NCBI RefSeq assembly: GCF_001571285.1
Contig: NZ_BCTM01000004.1
Coordinates: 97,123-161,122 of the forward strand
DNA: 64,000 nt
From: Kluyvera cryocrescens NBRC 102467
GTDB lineage: Bacteria; Pseudomonadota; Gammaproteobacteria; Enterobacterales; Enterobacteriaceae
Reading direction: 5' to 3'
Position 1 is the first letter of the stretch. Every line of letters starts with the position of its first letter. Of the stretch, positions 53,061-61,800 are shown piece after piece. The notes under the pieces were generated by a model that was given only the letters and a program-made list of their open reading frames with translations, did not search any database and was not told the DNA's origin. The position numbers were made by a program, and so were the translations under genes.

Positions 53061-53999
53061 TTATGCCCGCCCAACGATAGCAGACTCAGTCTGCCGCAGA
53101 TTGTCGATAATAAACTCAATAAATACCCGAATTCTGTGTGGCATATGCTGGGCCTGCGGGTAAACCAGATAGAAGGGGCGTGTTGCGCGATTCATTTCAG
53201 GCAATACTTCTTGTAACTCATTACGTTCCAGCGCGTCAGCGACGACAAAACGATATATCTGATAAATCCCAGCACCATGTTTCGCCAGCGAAACTCCCGC
53301 CAGATAATCCTCCGAACAGAGCAAATTGCCCTTCAGGGCTATTTCTTTGCGTTTTTCTCCGATGCGTACCAGCCATCCCGCCTGTCGCCCGCTGCCGGGC
53401 AGCACAAACTGAATACACTGATGCGATGAGAGACAGTCAAGGCTCTTCAGCGGCGGATGTTGTCGCAGATAGCCGGGAGAGGCCACCATCAGCAGTTCGG
53501 CATCTTCCAGTTTACGGGCAATCAGGCTGGAGTCGTCCAGTTCGTTGCCGCGGATAGCCAAATCGTAATCATCACGCGAGAAGTTGACGCAGCGGTTGCT
53601 GACGTGAAATTCCAGTTTAACCAGAGGGTATCTTTGCTGAAACAGGGGGATCAGGGGAAATAGCCGCCAGTGCGCGTAGGCGGCAGGCAAGCTGATACGC
53701 ACGGTGCCGGAAGGGGCTTCCTGCTTTCCGGTTGCCTGTAGCTCTGCGTTGTGCAGTAAAGTCATCGCTGCGCGGCACTGTGCTGCATATTGCCGCCCGG
53801 CATCGGTCAGCCTGACCTGCCGGGTGGAGCGGATAAACAGCGGAATACCCAGACGCTCTTCCAGTCGCGAGATGGTTTTGCTGACGGCCGCAGGGGAAAT
53901 GCCTGCGGCCTGGGCTGCAACGGTGAAGCTCTGGTGCTCTGCGGCAAGGCAAAACAGATCGATACTGCTGATCATGATGTCGTTCAAACGCTGCGTCAT
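53061..53999 (-). CDS. LysR-family regulator
   Basis: A 312-residue LysR regulator of the AaeR/DmlR-like subgroup (ISSIDLFCLAAEHQSFTVAA, SPAAVSKTISRLEERLG, LFIRSTRQVRLTDAG). The effector domain has the group's typical FPLIPLFQQRYP...LEFHVSNRCVNFSRDDYDLAIRG. It is encoded just downstream of the tautomerase and SDR genes on the same strand and may control them. An internal ATG at residue 9 (MISSIDLF) is a possible start. Confidence 0.88.
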   Translation of the reverse strand: MTQRLNDIMISSIDLFCLAAEHQSFTVAAQAAGISPAAVSKTISRLEERLGIPLFIRSTRQVRLTDAGRQYAAQCRAAMTLLHNAELQATGKQEAPSGTVRISLPAAYAHWRLFPLIPLFQQRYPLVKLEFHVSNRCVNFSRDDYDLAIRGNELDDSSLIARKLEDAELLMVASPGYLRQHPPLKSLDCLSSHQCIQFVLPGSGRQAGWLVRIGEKRKEIALKGNLLCSEDYLAGVSLAKHGAGIYQIYRFVVADALERNELQEVLPEMNRATRPFYLVYPQAQHMPHRIRVFIEFIIDNLRQTESAIVGRA

Positions 54000-54062
54000 A
54001 GTTGTTCGGTGTCCTTAACGACGGGCGGGGCGTATGTCATGATATACGACGAGCGACGAGAG

Positions 54063-54284
54063 TCACACCTGGGGTGATGGCGACCCCGCTTTAAGGCGCA
54101 GCGCGGTGACGGTCTCGCCGCCCACGCCCCAGTTGTCGGTATTGATCTCATCGATGACCACATACGTCGTAGACCGTGGCTTATTCAACACCTGTTCAAG
54201 CAATAGCGTAGCCCCTTCAATCAACTGCTGTTTTTGCCATGCAGTGACCTTTTCATCGGTGATTTTAATATTGATGTAAGGCAT
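54063..54284 (-). CDS. 4-oxalocrotonate tautomerase-family protein
   Basis: A 73-residue tautomerase. The catalytic Pro directly follows the Met (MPYINIKITDEKVT) and becomes the N-terminus after Met removal. The TTYVVIDEINTDNWGVGG motif identifies the family. It probably interconverts keto and enol acids; the substrate is unknown. It is placed 12 bp after the SDR gene, with which it forms an operon. Confidence 0.9.
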   Translation of the reverse strand: MPYINIKITDEKVTAWQKQQLIEGATLLLEQVLNKPRSTTYVVIDEINTDNWGVGGETVTALRLKAGSPSPQV

Positions 54285-54296
54285 ATTTCCCCCGGA

Positions 54297-55034
54297 TTAC
54301 CACTTGCCCGCGGTTGAACCGCCGTCCACTGCCATAATGGTGCCGGTGACGAACTGCGAGTCGGCCAGATACATCACGGCATTGACGATATCCTGCACGT
54401 TACCAACCTGATGCGTCGGCGCCATGTTTTTTAGCGCTTCCAGAGTTTGCGGATCCTGCGAGTGCATTGGGGTCGCGATAATCCCGGGGGCAATGGCGTT
54501 GACCATGATCCCCGCATCGGCCAGTTCCAGCGCCAGACCTTTCACCGCATGATTAAGCCCACCTTTCACCATGACAGGGAGCAGGGCGGGAACATCGATA
54601 TTAGGCTGCATGGCAATGGCTGCGGTAATCGCCATGATATGACCGCCGCCATGGGCGCGCATATGCTCTGCCGCCTTTTGAGCGGGGTAGAAAAATCCCT
54701 TCATATTGACGGCCAGCATGGTTTCGACATCGTGCTCGGTATAGTCGGCGACCGGTCTGGAAATGAATACCCCGGCGTTGTTGACCAGAATATCGACTTG
54801 TCCAAAACGCGCCTCGGCCTCGGTGAACAGGGTTTCTGCGGTGTCGGGCAGCGCAATATCACCGGCGACCAGCAGCAAATTTTCTGGTGAACCCCATTCT
54901 TCTGCCGCTTTCTCCAGATCCTGACGAGTACGGGCATTGGCCACCACGTTGTCACCCCGGCTCAGAAAGGCCTGAGCGATGGCAAACCCAATACCGCTTG
55001 AAGCGCCGGTGACGATGACAGATTTCGATTTCAT
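54297..55034 (-). CDS. Short-chain dehydrogenase/reductase with altered active site
   Basis: A 245-residue SDR fold: cofactor motif TGASSGIG at 9-16, NNAG at 85-88 and the C-terminal TGTIMAVDGGST. The catalytic tetrad is incomplete. The Ser-rich strand reads ITAAIA (no Ser near 138), and where YxxxK is expected the sequence is PVMVK (Pro153, Lys157). Either the enzyme works by another residue, or it is a non-catalytic member. It is the first gene of an operon with the tautomerase. Confidence 0.85.
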   Translation of the reverse strand: MKSKSVIVTGASSGIGFAIAQAFLSRGDNVVANARTRQDLEKAAEEWGSPENLLLVAGDIALPDTAETLFTEAEARFGQVDILVNNAGVFISRPVADYTEHDVETMLAVNMKGFFYPAQKAAEHMRAHGGGHIMAITAAIAMQPNIDVPALLPVMVKGGLNHAVKGLALELADAGIMVNAIAPGIIATPMHSQDPQTLEALKNMAPTHQVGNVQDIVNAVMYLADSQFVTGTIMAVDGGSTAGKW

Positions 55035-55191
55035 GGTTGTTTCCTTCAGTGGTTATGACTTGAGGGAAACTATATGGCAGTGAGGAAGGGGAATGAACGA
55101 CGCTGGGATTGTATCTATTGTTCCTTGAGGGAATAACTGGACGCTGCTGTGTGAAACGCGGTGGATTTCGCCACCGCGTTAATGCGGAAAC

Positions 55192-55596
55192 TTATTCGGC
55201 TGCAGCCTGTGCGATATCGCTCTGTACCTGCTTACGCTGTTCTGGCGTCAGCACCTGGCTCAGATCAAAGTAGTACTTCACTTTGTAATAGCGGACCTGC
55301 TGGTCAACGTTACTGAATGCAGAAAGCTGTTTCTTAACGCCGCTCTCATCCCATTTACCGGACTGGATCATGTCGATGATCATCCCGTCTTTAACATCTT
55401 TCAGCGAGATACCTTTGACGTTTTTGACCATCTGATCGTGCAGGCTGTTGATTTTGGAAACCTGAGCATCGCTCAGCTTCAGGTGCTGAACAATCGGGTC
55501 TTGTGATGGTGCGGGAGTGGTGGTAGCAGCTTGAGATGCGAAGGTAGCGCCAGCCAGCGTGGCAACCAATAAAGCGGTGCGGGTAAATTTAAGCAT
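55192..55596 (-). CDS. Spy/CpxP-like periplasmic protein
   Basis: A 134-residue secreted protein with a signal peptide (cut near SQA-AT). Two LTxxQ-like motifs (LKLSDAQVSKI and VLTPEQRKQV) mark the Spy/CpxP chaperone family, which forms a helical cradle that protects periplasmic proteins. I chose ATG 55596, with GGATGA upstream; an ATG at 55605 is possible. Envelope-stress control is likely by analogy, but I see no clear CpxR box. Confidence 0.78.
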   Translation of the reverse strand: MLKFTRTALLVATLAGATFASQAATTTPAPSQDPIVQHLKLSDAQVSKINSLHDQMVKNVKGISLKDVKDGMIIDMIQSGKWDESGVKKQLSAFSNVDQQVRYYKVKYYFDLSQVLTPEQRKQVQSDIAQAAAE

Positions 55597-55605
55597 TTTG
55601 ATCAT

Positions 55606-55985
55606 CCATAACGTTCAAGTAACAGGGGGAAACCCTACTTTTTTGCCGGGTTCATCATAGGTTGCTTGTCGTCGATGACGCTTGCTGATTATTGTTTCCG
55701 CTGGTAACGATGAGAAACAATCACATCGTGAAATCATACTTGGTTACTTACATTAGCCCTCTCTATTTCAGCAGTAAATCCATTGTTTTTGCAAATGCGA
55801 AATCGGTCGAAGCAATGGCGATTTTTGCGTATAAGTTACCGGTATTGGTGAGATTTTACCTTTAAATAACAATTACTTTGGCAATAACCTTTTTTGTTAT
55901 AAGGAATAACGAATCGTTATTTGTTCCGCTCAGGACTGTGTGGGAGCGTAAAAAGACAATACAAAAACAGGGTATCGAGAAAATT
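55606..55985. other. Intergenic, 380 bp, divergent promoters
   Basis: Between the Spy-like gene (minus) and the amino-acid ABC operon (plus). ATTGTTTC and GAAACAAT (55691-55698, 55714-55721) are inverted copies 15 bp apart, a possible regulator site. AT-rich sequence near 55860-55930 may hold the ABC promoter. Confidence 0.45.
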
Positions 55986-56813
55986 ATGGCAAAGACAAAA
56001 CAGACTCTCACACAACTCGCACTGCTGGTGGGCCTGACGGCAACCGGGCTCGCCACATTCACCGCACAGGCAGACCAACTGGCGGATATCAAAGCCAAAG
56101 GCGTGGTAAAGGTTGCCACCTTTGACGCCAACCCGCCGTTTGGCTCCGTGGATGCCAAAACCCACGAGCTGGTGGGTTATGACGTGGATTTCGCCAAAGC
56201 GCTGGCGAAATCGCTGGGCGTGAAGCTAGAGCTGGTGGCGACCAACCCGGCAAACCGTATCCCGCTGTTACAGTCCGGCAAGGCGGACCTGATTGTTGCC
56301 GATATCACCATCACCCCGGAGCGCGCGCAGGTTATTGATTTCTCTACCCCGTACTTTGTGACCGGGCAGCAGTTCCTGGTGCCTGCCAGCGGCGGCGACA
56401 AACTGGATGATTTCAGCAAAGCGCGTATTGGCGCGGTGAAAGGCACCACCGGCGAGCAGACGCTGCACCAGCGTTTCCCGCAGGCGCGCGTGCTCTCCTA
56501 TGACGATATTCCGCTGGCATTGACCGCGCTGCGCAACGGCAACGTGCAGGCCATCACTCAGGACAGCACTATCCTGGCCGGCCTGCTGGGCGAGGCGCCG
56601 GACAAAGCCAAATTCAAAATTCTGCCGGAATTGCTGAGCAAAGAAGAGATTGGCGTGGGTGTGAAAAAAGGCGAGCCGGCGCTGCTGAAAGCGGTAAACG
56701 ACGAGCTGGTCGCGCTGGAAAAATCCGGTGAAGCGGCAAAAATCTATGATGTTTGGTTTGGCCCATCGACCAAAGCCCCGCAGCCACGTTCCTTTACCAT
56801 AGAAGCAAAATAA
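55986..56813 (+). CDS. Polar amino-acid ABC transporter binding protein
   Basis: A 275-residue periplasmic receptor of the SBP_bac_3 family. It has a signal peptide (cut near AQA-DQ) and the openers IKAKGVVKVATFDANPPFGS and ELVGYDVDFAKALAKSLG. The ligand-loop sequences NRIPLLQSGKADLIVADITI and ITQDSTILAGLL are also present. I chose ATG 55986, since the 36 residues before it in frame are not family-like. It is the first gene of a four-gene importer. The ligand is not certain; a glutamate/aspartate- or basic-amino-acid-like compound is likely. Confidence 0.9.
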   Translation: MAKTKQTLTQLALLVGLTATGLATFTAQADQLADIKAKGVVKVATFDANPPFGSVDAKTHELVGYDVDFAKALAKSLGVKLELVATNPANRIPLLQSGKADLIVADITITPERAQVIDFSTPYFVTGQQFLVPASGGDKLDDFSKARIGAVKGTTGEQTLHQRFPQARVLSYDDIPLALTALRNGNVQAITQDSTILAGLLGEAPDKAKFKILPELLSKEEIGVGVKKGEPALLKAVNDELVALEKSGEAAKIYDVWFGPSTKAPQPRSFTIEAK

Positions 56814-56814
56814 T

Positions 56815-57633
56815 ATGTTGTCGGCTTTACTCTCTCATTCCGCGGCCAGGGCCGCGGATTTTTCACATCTGAACAACGCCAGCGTGGTGTTCCGTCAGGC
56901 CGTGAAAGAATATGGTCGTCATCGGGTGCTTAACGGCATCGATTTGACGATTAATCCCGGCGAAGTGGTGGCGATCCTCGGGCCTTCCGGCTCGGGGAAA
57001 TCGACGTTGATTCGTCTTATCAATCAGCTGGAAACCCTGAGCGGCGGCGAAATTCTCGTCGATGATAAGCCAACCCGGCAACTGAACGGGAAAGCGCTGC
57101 GCCAGCTGCGCAGCCGTATTGGTTTCGTCTTCCAGCAATTTAACCTGTATGCCCACCTGACGGCGGCGCAGAACATCACGCTGGCGCTGGAGTCGGTTCA
57201 CGGCTGGAAGCGCGACAGGGCGCAAACGCGGGCGCGGGAACTGCTCGACCGCGTGGGGCTAGCGGAAAAAGCGGACGCTATGCCGTCCCAGTTGTCCGGT
57301 GGCCAGCAGCAGCGCGTGGCGATTGCTCGGGCTCTGGCCTCCTCGCCGCAAATCATTCTCTTTGACGAGCCAACCTCGGCGCTGGATCCGGAGATGATCG
57401 GCGAAGTATTGCAGGTGATGAAATCGCTGGCTCACAGCGGGATCACCATGATCGTGGTAACGCATGAAATGCAGTTTGCCCGTGAAATTGCGGATCGAGT
57501 GGTGTTTATCGACGGTGGCGATGTGCTAGAAGTGGCGTCACCCGCCGAGTTCTTTGCCCGTCCGCAGCATCCACGCGCGGTCCGTTTTCTGCAGAAGGTG
57601 CTTGACCCGCTGCATCAGGATCGGAGCGAGTGA
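56815..57633 (+). CDS. Polar amino-acid ABC transporter ATPase
   Basis: A 272-residue GlnQ-type ATPase with Walker A GPSGSGKST, signature [15 protein letters not shown] and Walker [16 protein letters not shown]. The first about 25 residues (SALLSHSAARAADFSHLN) extend past the usual family start. It is coupled to the permease gene through TGATG (57631-57635). Confidence 0.93.
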   Translation: MLSALLSHSAARAADFSHLNNASVVFRQAVKEYGRHRVLNGIDLTINPGEVVAILGPSGSGKSTLIRLINQLETLSGGEILVDDKPTRQLNGKALRQLRSRIGFVFQQFNLYAHLTAAQNITLALESVHGWKRDRAQTRARELLDRVGLAEKADAMPSQLSGGQQQRVAIARALASSPQIILFDEPTSALDPEMIGEVLQVMKSLAHSGITMIVVTHEMQFAREIADRVVFIDGGDVLEVASPAEFFARPQHPRAVRFLQKVLDPLHQDRSE

Positions 57634-58415
57634 TGATGCATTTTGACTGGCAGGGGGTGCTCAGCGGGCAGCCTCTGCAATGGATTCTATCCGGTTTTCT
57701 GACCACGCTATGGGTGACGCTGGCCGGCGTGGTGCTGGCCAGCGTGCTGGCAATGCTATTTCTGCTGCTGCGTCTGGCCGGTGGCCGTCTGGGGCAGGGG
57801 ATCACCGCCTGCTGGGTGTCGATATTTCGTAATACTCCGCTGCTGGTGCAACTGCTGTTCTGGTACTTTGCCGCATGGAATTTTCTGCCACAGGGGCTGC
57901 GTGATTTTGTCAACGACCCGCACGACTGGTCAATTCTTCCGGGCAACGTGTGGTGGCTGACGCCGGAGTTTCTGTGCTCGGCGTGGGGGCTGGGGGTGTT
58001 TACCTCAGCATTCCTGGTCGAAGAGGTGGCCGCCGGGCTGCAGAGCGTGCCAAACGGCCAACGTGAGGCCGCGCTGGCGCAGGGGTTTTCTACCGCGGGA
58101 CTACTGCGCCACGTATTGCTGCCGCAGGGGTTGGCAAACGCCTGGCAACCGGTGGTGGGACAATATCTCAACCTGATGAAACTCTCTTCTCTTGCCAGCG
58201 GCATCGGTTTTGCCGAGCTGACCTACCAGGTGCGGCAGATTGAGAGTTACAACGCCCACGCGCTGGAGGCGTTTGCGGTGGGCACCGTGCTGTATCTGTT
58301 CACCGGGGTGGCGCTGGGACTGCTGCTGACTCGCCTGGGGCCTAAGCCGGTCGGCCAGCCAAAACGGGTGAGCGAAGCGGCGGGTGTACAAGGAGGTATG
58401 CAGCATGAACGCTAA
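57633..58415 (+). CDS. Polar amino-acid ABC transporter permease 1
   Basis: A 260-residue inner-membrane permease of the HisM/GlnP family. The N-terminal pattern ILSGFLTTLWVTLAGVVLA is typical, and the ATPase-contact loop is REAALAQGFSTAGLLRHVLLPQ. ATG 57633 overlaps the ATPase stop; a second ATG at 57636 is possible. The end overlaps the next permease by 11 bases. Confidence 0.9.
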   Translation: MMHFDWQGVLSGQPLQWILSGFLTTLWVTLAGVVLASVLAMLFLLLRLAGGRLGQGITACWVSIFRNTPLLVQLLFWYFAAWNFLPQGLRDFVNDPHDWSILPGNVWWLTPEFLCSAWGLGVFTSAFLVEEVAAGLQSVPNGQREAALAQGFSTAGLLRHVLLPQGLANAWQPVVGQYLNLMKLSSLASGIGFAELTYQVRQIESYNAHALEAFAVGTVLYLFTGVALGLLLTRLGPKPVGQPKRVSEAAGVQGGMQHER

Positions 58416-59088
58416 TCTGGCAGTTATTTACGACAACCTTGACTACCTGCTGTGGGGACGGCTGGCGGCGGGCGAACCCGGCGGCGTGGCGCTAACGCTG
58501 ATGATGGCGATCGGGGCTGGCGCACTGGCGCTGCCGTTAGGGATTTTGTTAGCCTGCGTGGCGTGGCGGTTTCCTGGCACCGTGCGGCGTTTGCTGTATC
58601 TGTGGGCGGAAATTATTCGCGGTATTCCGCTGATATTTGTCATCTTCTGGCTATGGTATTTGCTACCGATGCTGACCGGTAGCGACATGCCGGGTGCGGT
58701 CACGGTGACGCTGGCTTTAGCCTGGTTTACCGCGGCTATGGTGATGCACTCGGTGCTGGCTGGTTTGCAAGCCTTGCCGAAGGGGCAATTTGAAGCCGCT
58801 TTAACTCAGGGGTTCAGCGCCGGGCAGAGCCTGCGCTTAATTTTGCTGCCGCAGACGCTTCGCAACGTGCTGCCGTCGCTGGTGGGGATTTTCATTGGGC
58901 TTTTGAAGGATACGTCGCTGGCGTTTATTGTGAACGTACCGGAGTTAACCACCGTGGCGGGGCAGGTGAATAACCGGGTGCAGATCTATCCGACGGCCAT
59001 CTTTATCTTTATCGGCGTGGTTTATTACCTGCTGTGCTTTGGGCTGGAGCGGGTGGCAAAACGTTGGCAGCGGCGAGTGGCGGCGTAG
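58405..59088 (+). CDS. Polar amino-acid ABC transporter permease 2
   Basis: A 227-residue inner-membrane permease of the HisM/GlnP family (ALTLMMAIGAGALALPLGILL, EIIRGIPLIFVIFWLWYLLP; contact loop EAALTQGFSAGQSLRLILLPQ). ATG 58405 has an excellent Shine-Dalgarno (AGGAGG 8 bases upstream). It pairs with permease 1 to form the channel. Confidence 0.9.
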   Translation: MNANLAVIYDNLDYLLWGRLAAGEPGGVALTLMMAIGAGALALPLGILLACVAWRFPGTVRRLLYLWAEIIRGIPLIFVIFWLWYLLPMLTGSDMPGAVTVTLALAWFTAAMVMHSVLAGLQALPKGQFEAALTQGFSAGQSLRLILLPQTLRNVLPSLVGIFIGLLKDTSLAFIVNVPELTTVAGQVNNRVQIYPTAIFIFIGVVYYLLCFGLERVAKRWQRRVAA

Positions 59089-59109
59089 CTGCGCGTGAGG
59101 CATAAAAAA

Positions 59110-59139
59110 CGCCGACGCCGGAATTTCCGGGCGTCGGCG
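59110..59139. terminator. Terminator between the ABC operon and wrbA-yccJ
   Basis: CGCCGACGCC and GGCGTCGGCG form a 10-bp GC stem. On the minus strand it is followed by TTTTTT, ending the wrbA-yccJ transcript; it may also stop the ABC transcript on the plus strand. Confidence 0.85.
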
Positions 59140-59155
59140 CATTGGGCGCTATGGA

Positions 59156-59383
59156 TCAAACGTTTTTGCGTTCAATGGTTTGCTCACCCCAGAACAGTGC
59201 GTCTTTATCCGTTTTGCTGAAGGCCAGCTCAAGAACCGCATCGCTGCCTTCTTCCCAGATTTGTTCCGCGACTTTCTCATCGTATTTTGCCAGCTCGAAA
59301 ATCGCTTCGGCGATTTCCGGTGAGGTGTTGCGTAAGCTGGCCCATTCACCTACACGATGTGCTTTGCCTTCTTGTGTGGGCAT
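59156..59383 (-). CDS. yccJ: YccJ, small conserved enterobacterial protein
   Basis: A 75-residue soluble protein that matches E. coli YccJ ([55 protein letters not shown]). No biochemical role is established. As in E. coli it follows wrbA directly, here by 15 bp. Confidence 0.95.
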   Translation of the reverse strand: MPTQEGKAHRVGEWASLRNTSPEIAEAIFELAKYDEKVAEQIWEEGSDAVLELAFSKTDKDALFWGEQTIERKNV

Positions 59384-59398
59384 ATTTTGCTCCCTAAC

Positions 59399-60007
59399 TT
59401 ATTTGCTTTTCATTTTGACGGCCAGTCCCGCCACGTATTCGCCCTGATAGCGAGCGATCGCCAGTTCTTCAGGGCTTGGCTGACGTGAACCGTCCGCGCC
59501 GGCAATGGTCGTTGCGCCGTAAGGCGTACCGCCACGAACCTGTGAAATATCAAACAGTTCTTGCGCTGCGTAACCGATAGGAACAATCACCATCCCGTGG
59601 TGCGCAAGGGTTGTCCAGGTGGAGGTAATGGTTTGTTCCTGACCGCCGCCGGTCCCGGTTGAACTAAACACGCTGGCCAGTTTGCCGTACAGCGCACCGG
59701 ACGCCCACAGGCCACCGGTTTGATCGAGGAAGGTCCGCATCTGTCCGGCCATGTTGCCGAAACGGGTAGGCGTACCAAAGATAATCGCGTCGTAATTTGC
59801 CAGTTCCTGCGGGGTCGCGACGGGAACGGCTTGCGCTTTGCCGCCAGCTTTCGCAAAGGCTTCAGCTTGCATGGTTTCTGGTACACGCTTGATGACAACA
59901 TCTACGCCATCGACCTTGTTCGCGCCCTCGGCAACGGCTTTTGCCATCGTCTCAATGTGTCCATACATCGAATAATAGAGCACCAGAACACTTGCATTTC
60001 CACTCAT
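59399..60007 (-). CDS. wrbA: NAD(P)H:quinone oxidoreductase WrbA
   Basis: A 202-residue FMN-dependent flavodoxin-like enzyme that reduces quinones by two electrons, protecting against oxidative stress. The FMN loop is [13 protein letters not shown], followed by [14 protein letters not shown] and [12 protein letters not shown]. It nearly matches E. coli WrbA apart from a slightly longer start (SGNASVLVL). The ribosome site is AGGAGAGTTAAG. It forms an operon with yccJ, known in E. coli to be under stationary-phase control. Confidence 0.95.
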   Translation of the reverse strand: MSGNASVLVLYYSMYGHIETMAKAVAEGANKVDGVDVVIKRVPETMQAEAFAKAGGKAQAVPVATPQELANYDAIIFGTPTRFGNMAGQMRTFLDQTGGLWASGALYGKLASVFSSTGTGGGQEQTITSTWTTLAHHGMVIVPIGYAAQELFDISQVRGGTPYGATTIAGADGSRQPSPEELAIARYQGEYVAGLAVKMKSK

Positions 60008-60317
60008 CTTAACTCTCCTGTGTCAAATTGGTTGGTAACGTAACAAGCCCTAATAAGCATAGTCGCAATTAGGGGGAGTGCTGCATCGAGCCAGCAATAA
60101 ATCGGTGAAAAGGGAACGGTTTGCACATGAAATAGACGATATGTGCAGCATTTGAGCGAAGCAGACTCCGCTTTTAAGTGAAAATAATCGGGATATTGAT
60201 AATTCCCGTAAATAGTACCGAACGATAACTATTTATTTGATTGATTGTTATCAACAATCAAGGGCGATGATTACGCGAGAATCGGTCTGAATGCAGGACA
60301 ATAACGAAGGCAGGTGA
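60008..60317. other. Intergenic, 310 bp
   Basis: Divergent region between wrbA and the small secreted-protein gene. GC content falls toward 60220-60260. No gene; no clear operator. Confidence 0.4.
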
Positions 60318-60620
60318 ATGAGCAAATTGATGGTAGCGGCAGTGATGGCGGGTGCAAGTCTGGCGATAAGTTCTTCCATGCCGGTACAGGCGGTTGCACA
60401 GTATGCACAGATAGCAAAGCAACGTGTTTATCAGGGTTTTGATGTAACGGTCACGCGCCTTGGCGACCGGGTGACGGTGAATGGTGAGAGGGCAACTAAG
60501 CAGGAGTCCAATGTCGATGCTGATGTGTTTATCCACGGCCCGTATCGCATCGTTTTTCACCAGCGCACGGGCAAAGTTAGGCTAATGAAAGAGGGGCAAT
60601 ATCTGGGCATCCTGAAATGA
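60318..60620 (+). CDS. Small secreted protein, function unknown
   Basis: A 100-residue product with a signal peptide (MSKLMVAAVMAGASLAISSS, cut near VQA-VA). The mature 70 residues contain no Cys and look like a small beta-rich domain (FDVTVTRLGDRVTVNGERAT, PYRIVFHQRTGKVRL). AAGG lies 7 bases before the ATG. It is not present between wrbA and ymdF in E. coli, so it is an insertion relative to that order. Confidence 0.65.
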   Translation: MSKLMVAAVMAGASLAISSSMPVQAVAQYAQIAKQRVYQGFDVTVTRLGDRVTVNGERATKQESNVDADVFIHGPYRIVFHQRTGKVRLMKEGQYLGILK

Positions 60621-60676
60621 GTCCCTCTGATTGTCCCTGACGCATAATGACACATTTTTTTATCCCCAGTTTCCTG

Positions 60677-60699
60677 CGCCATAATAATCGATTATGGCG
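60677..60699. promoter_or_regulatory. 23-bp palindrome upstream of ymdF
   Basis: CGCCATAAT and ATTATGGCG are perfect 9-bp inverted copies around AATCG. It is 170 bp before ymdF and 57 bp after the upstream gene. It could be an operator or part of a terminator; there is no T-run after it. Confidence 0.4.
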
Positions 60700-60870
60700 G
60701 CAGCCTTGTCTGTCGGACTAAAACCCGGCGGTAAATATGACAAAGTATGACTAACTCCCATCGCGCGACGCGGTGACGACTAACCTTAAAGGTACCTGCG
60801 CAACCGTGCGGGCGATTACGCTTTTCATCTACGTAATGCACTGTATCGTTCTCTCAACCGGAGGTCAGTA

Positions 60871-61047
60871 ATGGCAAACCATCGTGGCGGTTCAGGCAAT
60901 TTTGCCGAAGACCGTGAAAGAGCATCAGAAGCAGGTCGTAAGGGGGGCCAGCATAGCGGGGGGAACTTTAAAAACGATCCTCAACGCGCCTCAGAAGCGG
61001 GCAAAAAAGGAGGAAAGAATAGCCATGGCAGTCATCGCGGTAGCTAG
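60871..61047 (+). CDS. ymdF: YmdF, KGG-repeat stress-type protein
   Basis: A 58-residue, Gly-rich, strongly basic protein with the KGG motif repeats: DRERASEAGRKGGQHSGGNF and then DPQRASEAGKKGGKNSHG. It matches E. coli YmdF, a relative of the stress-induced GsiB/YciG group. The ribosome site is GGAGG at 60861-60865. YmdF and YciG have been linked to flagellar motility and general stress in E. coli. A strong intrinsic terminator follows. Confidence 0.92.
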   Translation: MANHRGGSGNFAEDRERASEAGRKGGQHSGGNFKNDPQRASEAGKKGGKNSHGSHRGS

Positions 61048-61077
61048 CGATGAATGAAAGGTTAGCGTTTCTCCACG

Positions 61078-61107
61078 CCGCCGGTTAATACCGGCGGTTT
61101 CTTTTTT
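61078..61107 (+). terminator. Intrinsic terminator of ymdF
   Basis: CCGCCGGT and ACCGGCGG form a perfect 8-bp stem (loop TAAT) followed by TTTCTTTTTT, 30 bases after the ymdF stop. Confidence 0.92.
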
Positions 61108-61161
61108 GCCCCGCAGACCGCAAAATAGGTATTGATGCCGTAAATAAAAAGGAGAGGGCGC

Positions 61162-61800
61162 ATGGCTCAGGATGCAGTAAAGAAGAGTGGCAAACGTTCG
61201 CAGGCGGTGAACGCAAAGAAACAGGCCATTCTTACCGCCGCGCTGAATACCTTTTCACAGTATGGGATCCACGGTACGCGCCTCGAGCAGGTGGCTGAAC
61301 AGGCCGGGGTATCCAAAACCAATCTGCTGTACTATTTCCCGTCTAAAGAGGCGCTTTACGTCGCCGTGATGCAGCAAATTCTCGATATCTGGCTGGCGCC
61401 GCTGAAGGCATTCCGCGAGGATTTAGCGCCGCTGGTGGCAATCAAAGAGTATATCCGTCTGAAGCTCGAAGTTTCCCGCGATTATCCGCAGGCATCAAAG
61501 CTGTTCTGCCTGGAAATGCTGCAGGGTGCGCCGCTGGTAATGGATGAACTGACCGGGGATTTGAAAACGCTGGTCGCGGATAAATCAGCAATTATTGCCG
61601 CGTGGGTTAACGCCGGAAAGCTTGCCCCCATCGACCCGCATCATCTGATATTTATGATCTGGGCCACCACGCAACACTATGCGGATTTCGCCACCCAGGT
61701 GGAGGCCGTGACCGGTAAAACGCTGCGCGATGAAGCCTTCTTCCAGCAAACCGTCGAAAACGTCCAGCGGATCATCATCGACGGAATTCGCGTGCGCTAG
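61162..61800 (+). CDS. rutR: TetR-family regulator RutR
   Basis: A 212-residue regulator that matches E. coli RutR (GIHGTRLEQVAEQAGVSKTN, SRDYPQASKLFCLEMLQGAP, MIWATTQHYADFATQVEAVTG). RutR binds uracil and thymine; it represses the rut pyrimidine-degradation operon and touches carAB and gad genes in E. coli. The helix-turn-helix is at about 40-60. Here the divergent rutA-G operon that normally adjoins it is absent; ymdF is directly upstream. The gene is otherwise intact. Its stop overlaps that of the LprI-like gene by four bases (CTAG). Confidence 0.95.
   Translation: MAQDAVKKSGKRSQAVNAKKQAILTAALNTFSQYGIHGTRLEQVAEQAGVSKTNLLYYFPSKEALYVAVMQQILDIWLAPLKAFREDLAPLVAIKEYIRLKLEVSRDYPQASKLFCLEMLQGAPLVMDELTGDLKTLVADKSAIIAAWVNAGKLAPIDPHHLIFMIWATTQHYADFATQVEAVTGKTLRDEAFFQQTVENVQRIIIDGIRVR

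Noticed and set aside
57506..58204. 232-codon minus-strand frame
   Set aside because: Antisense to the amino-acid permease gene, which has clear membrane segments and family loops.
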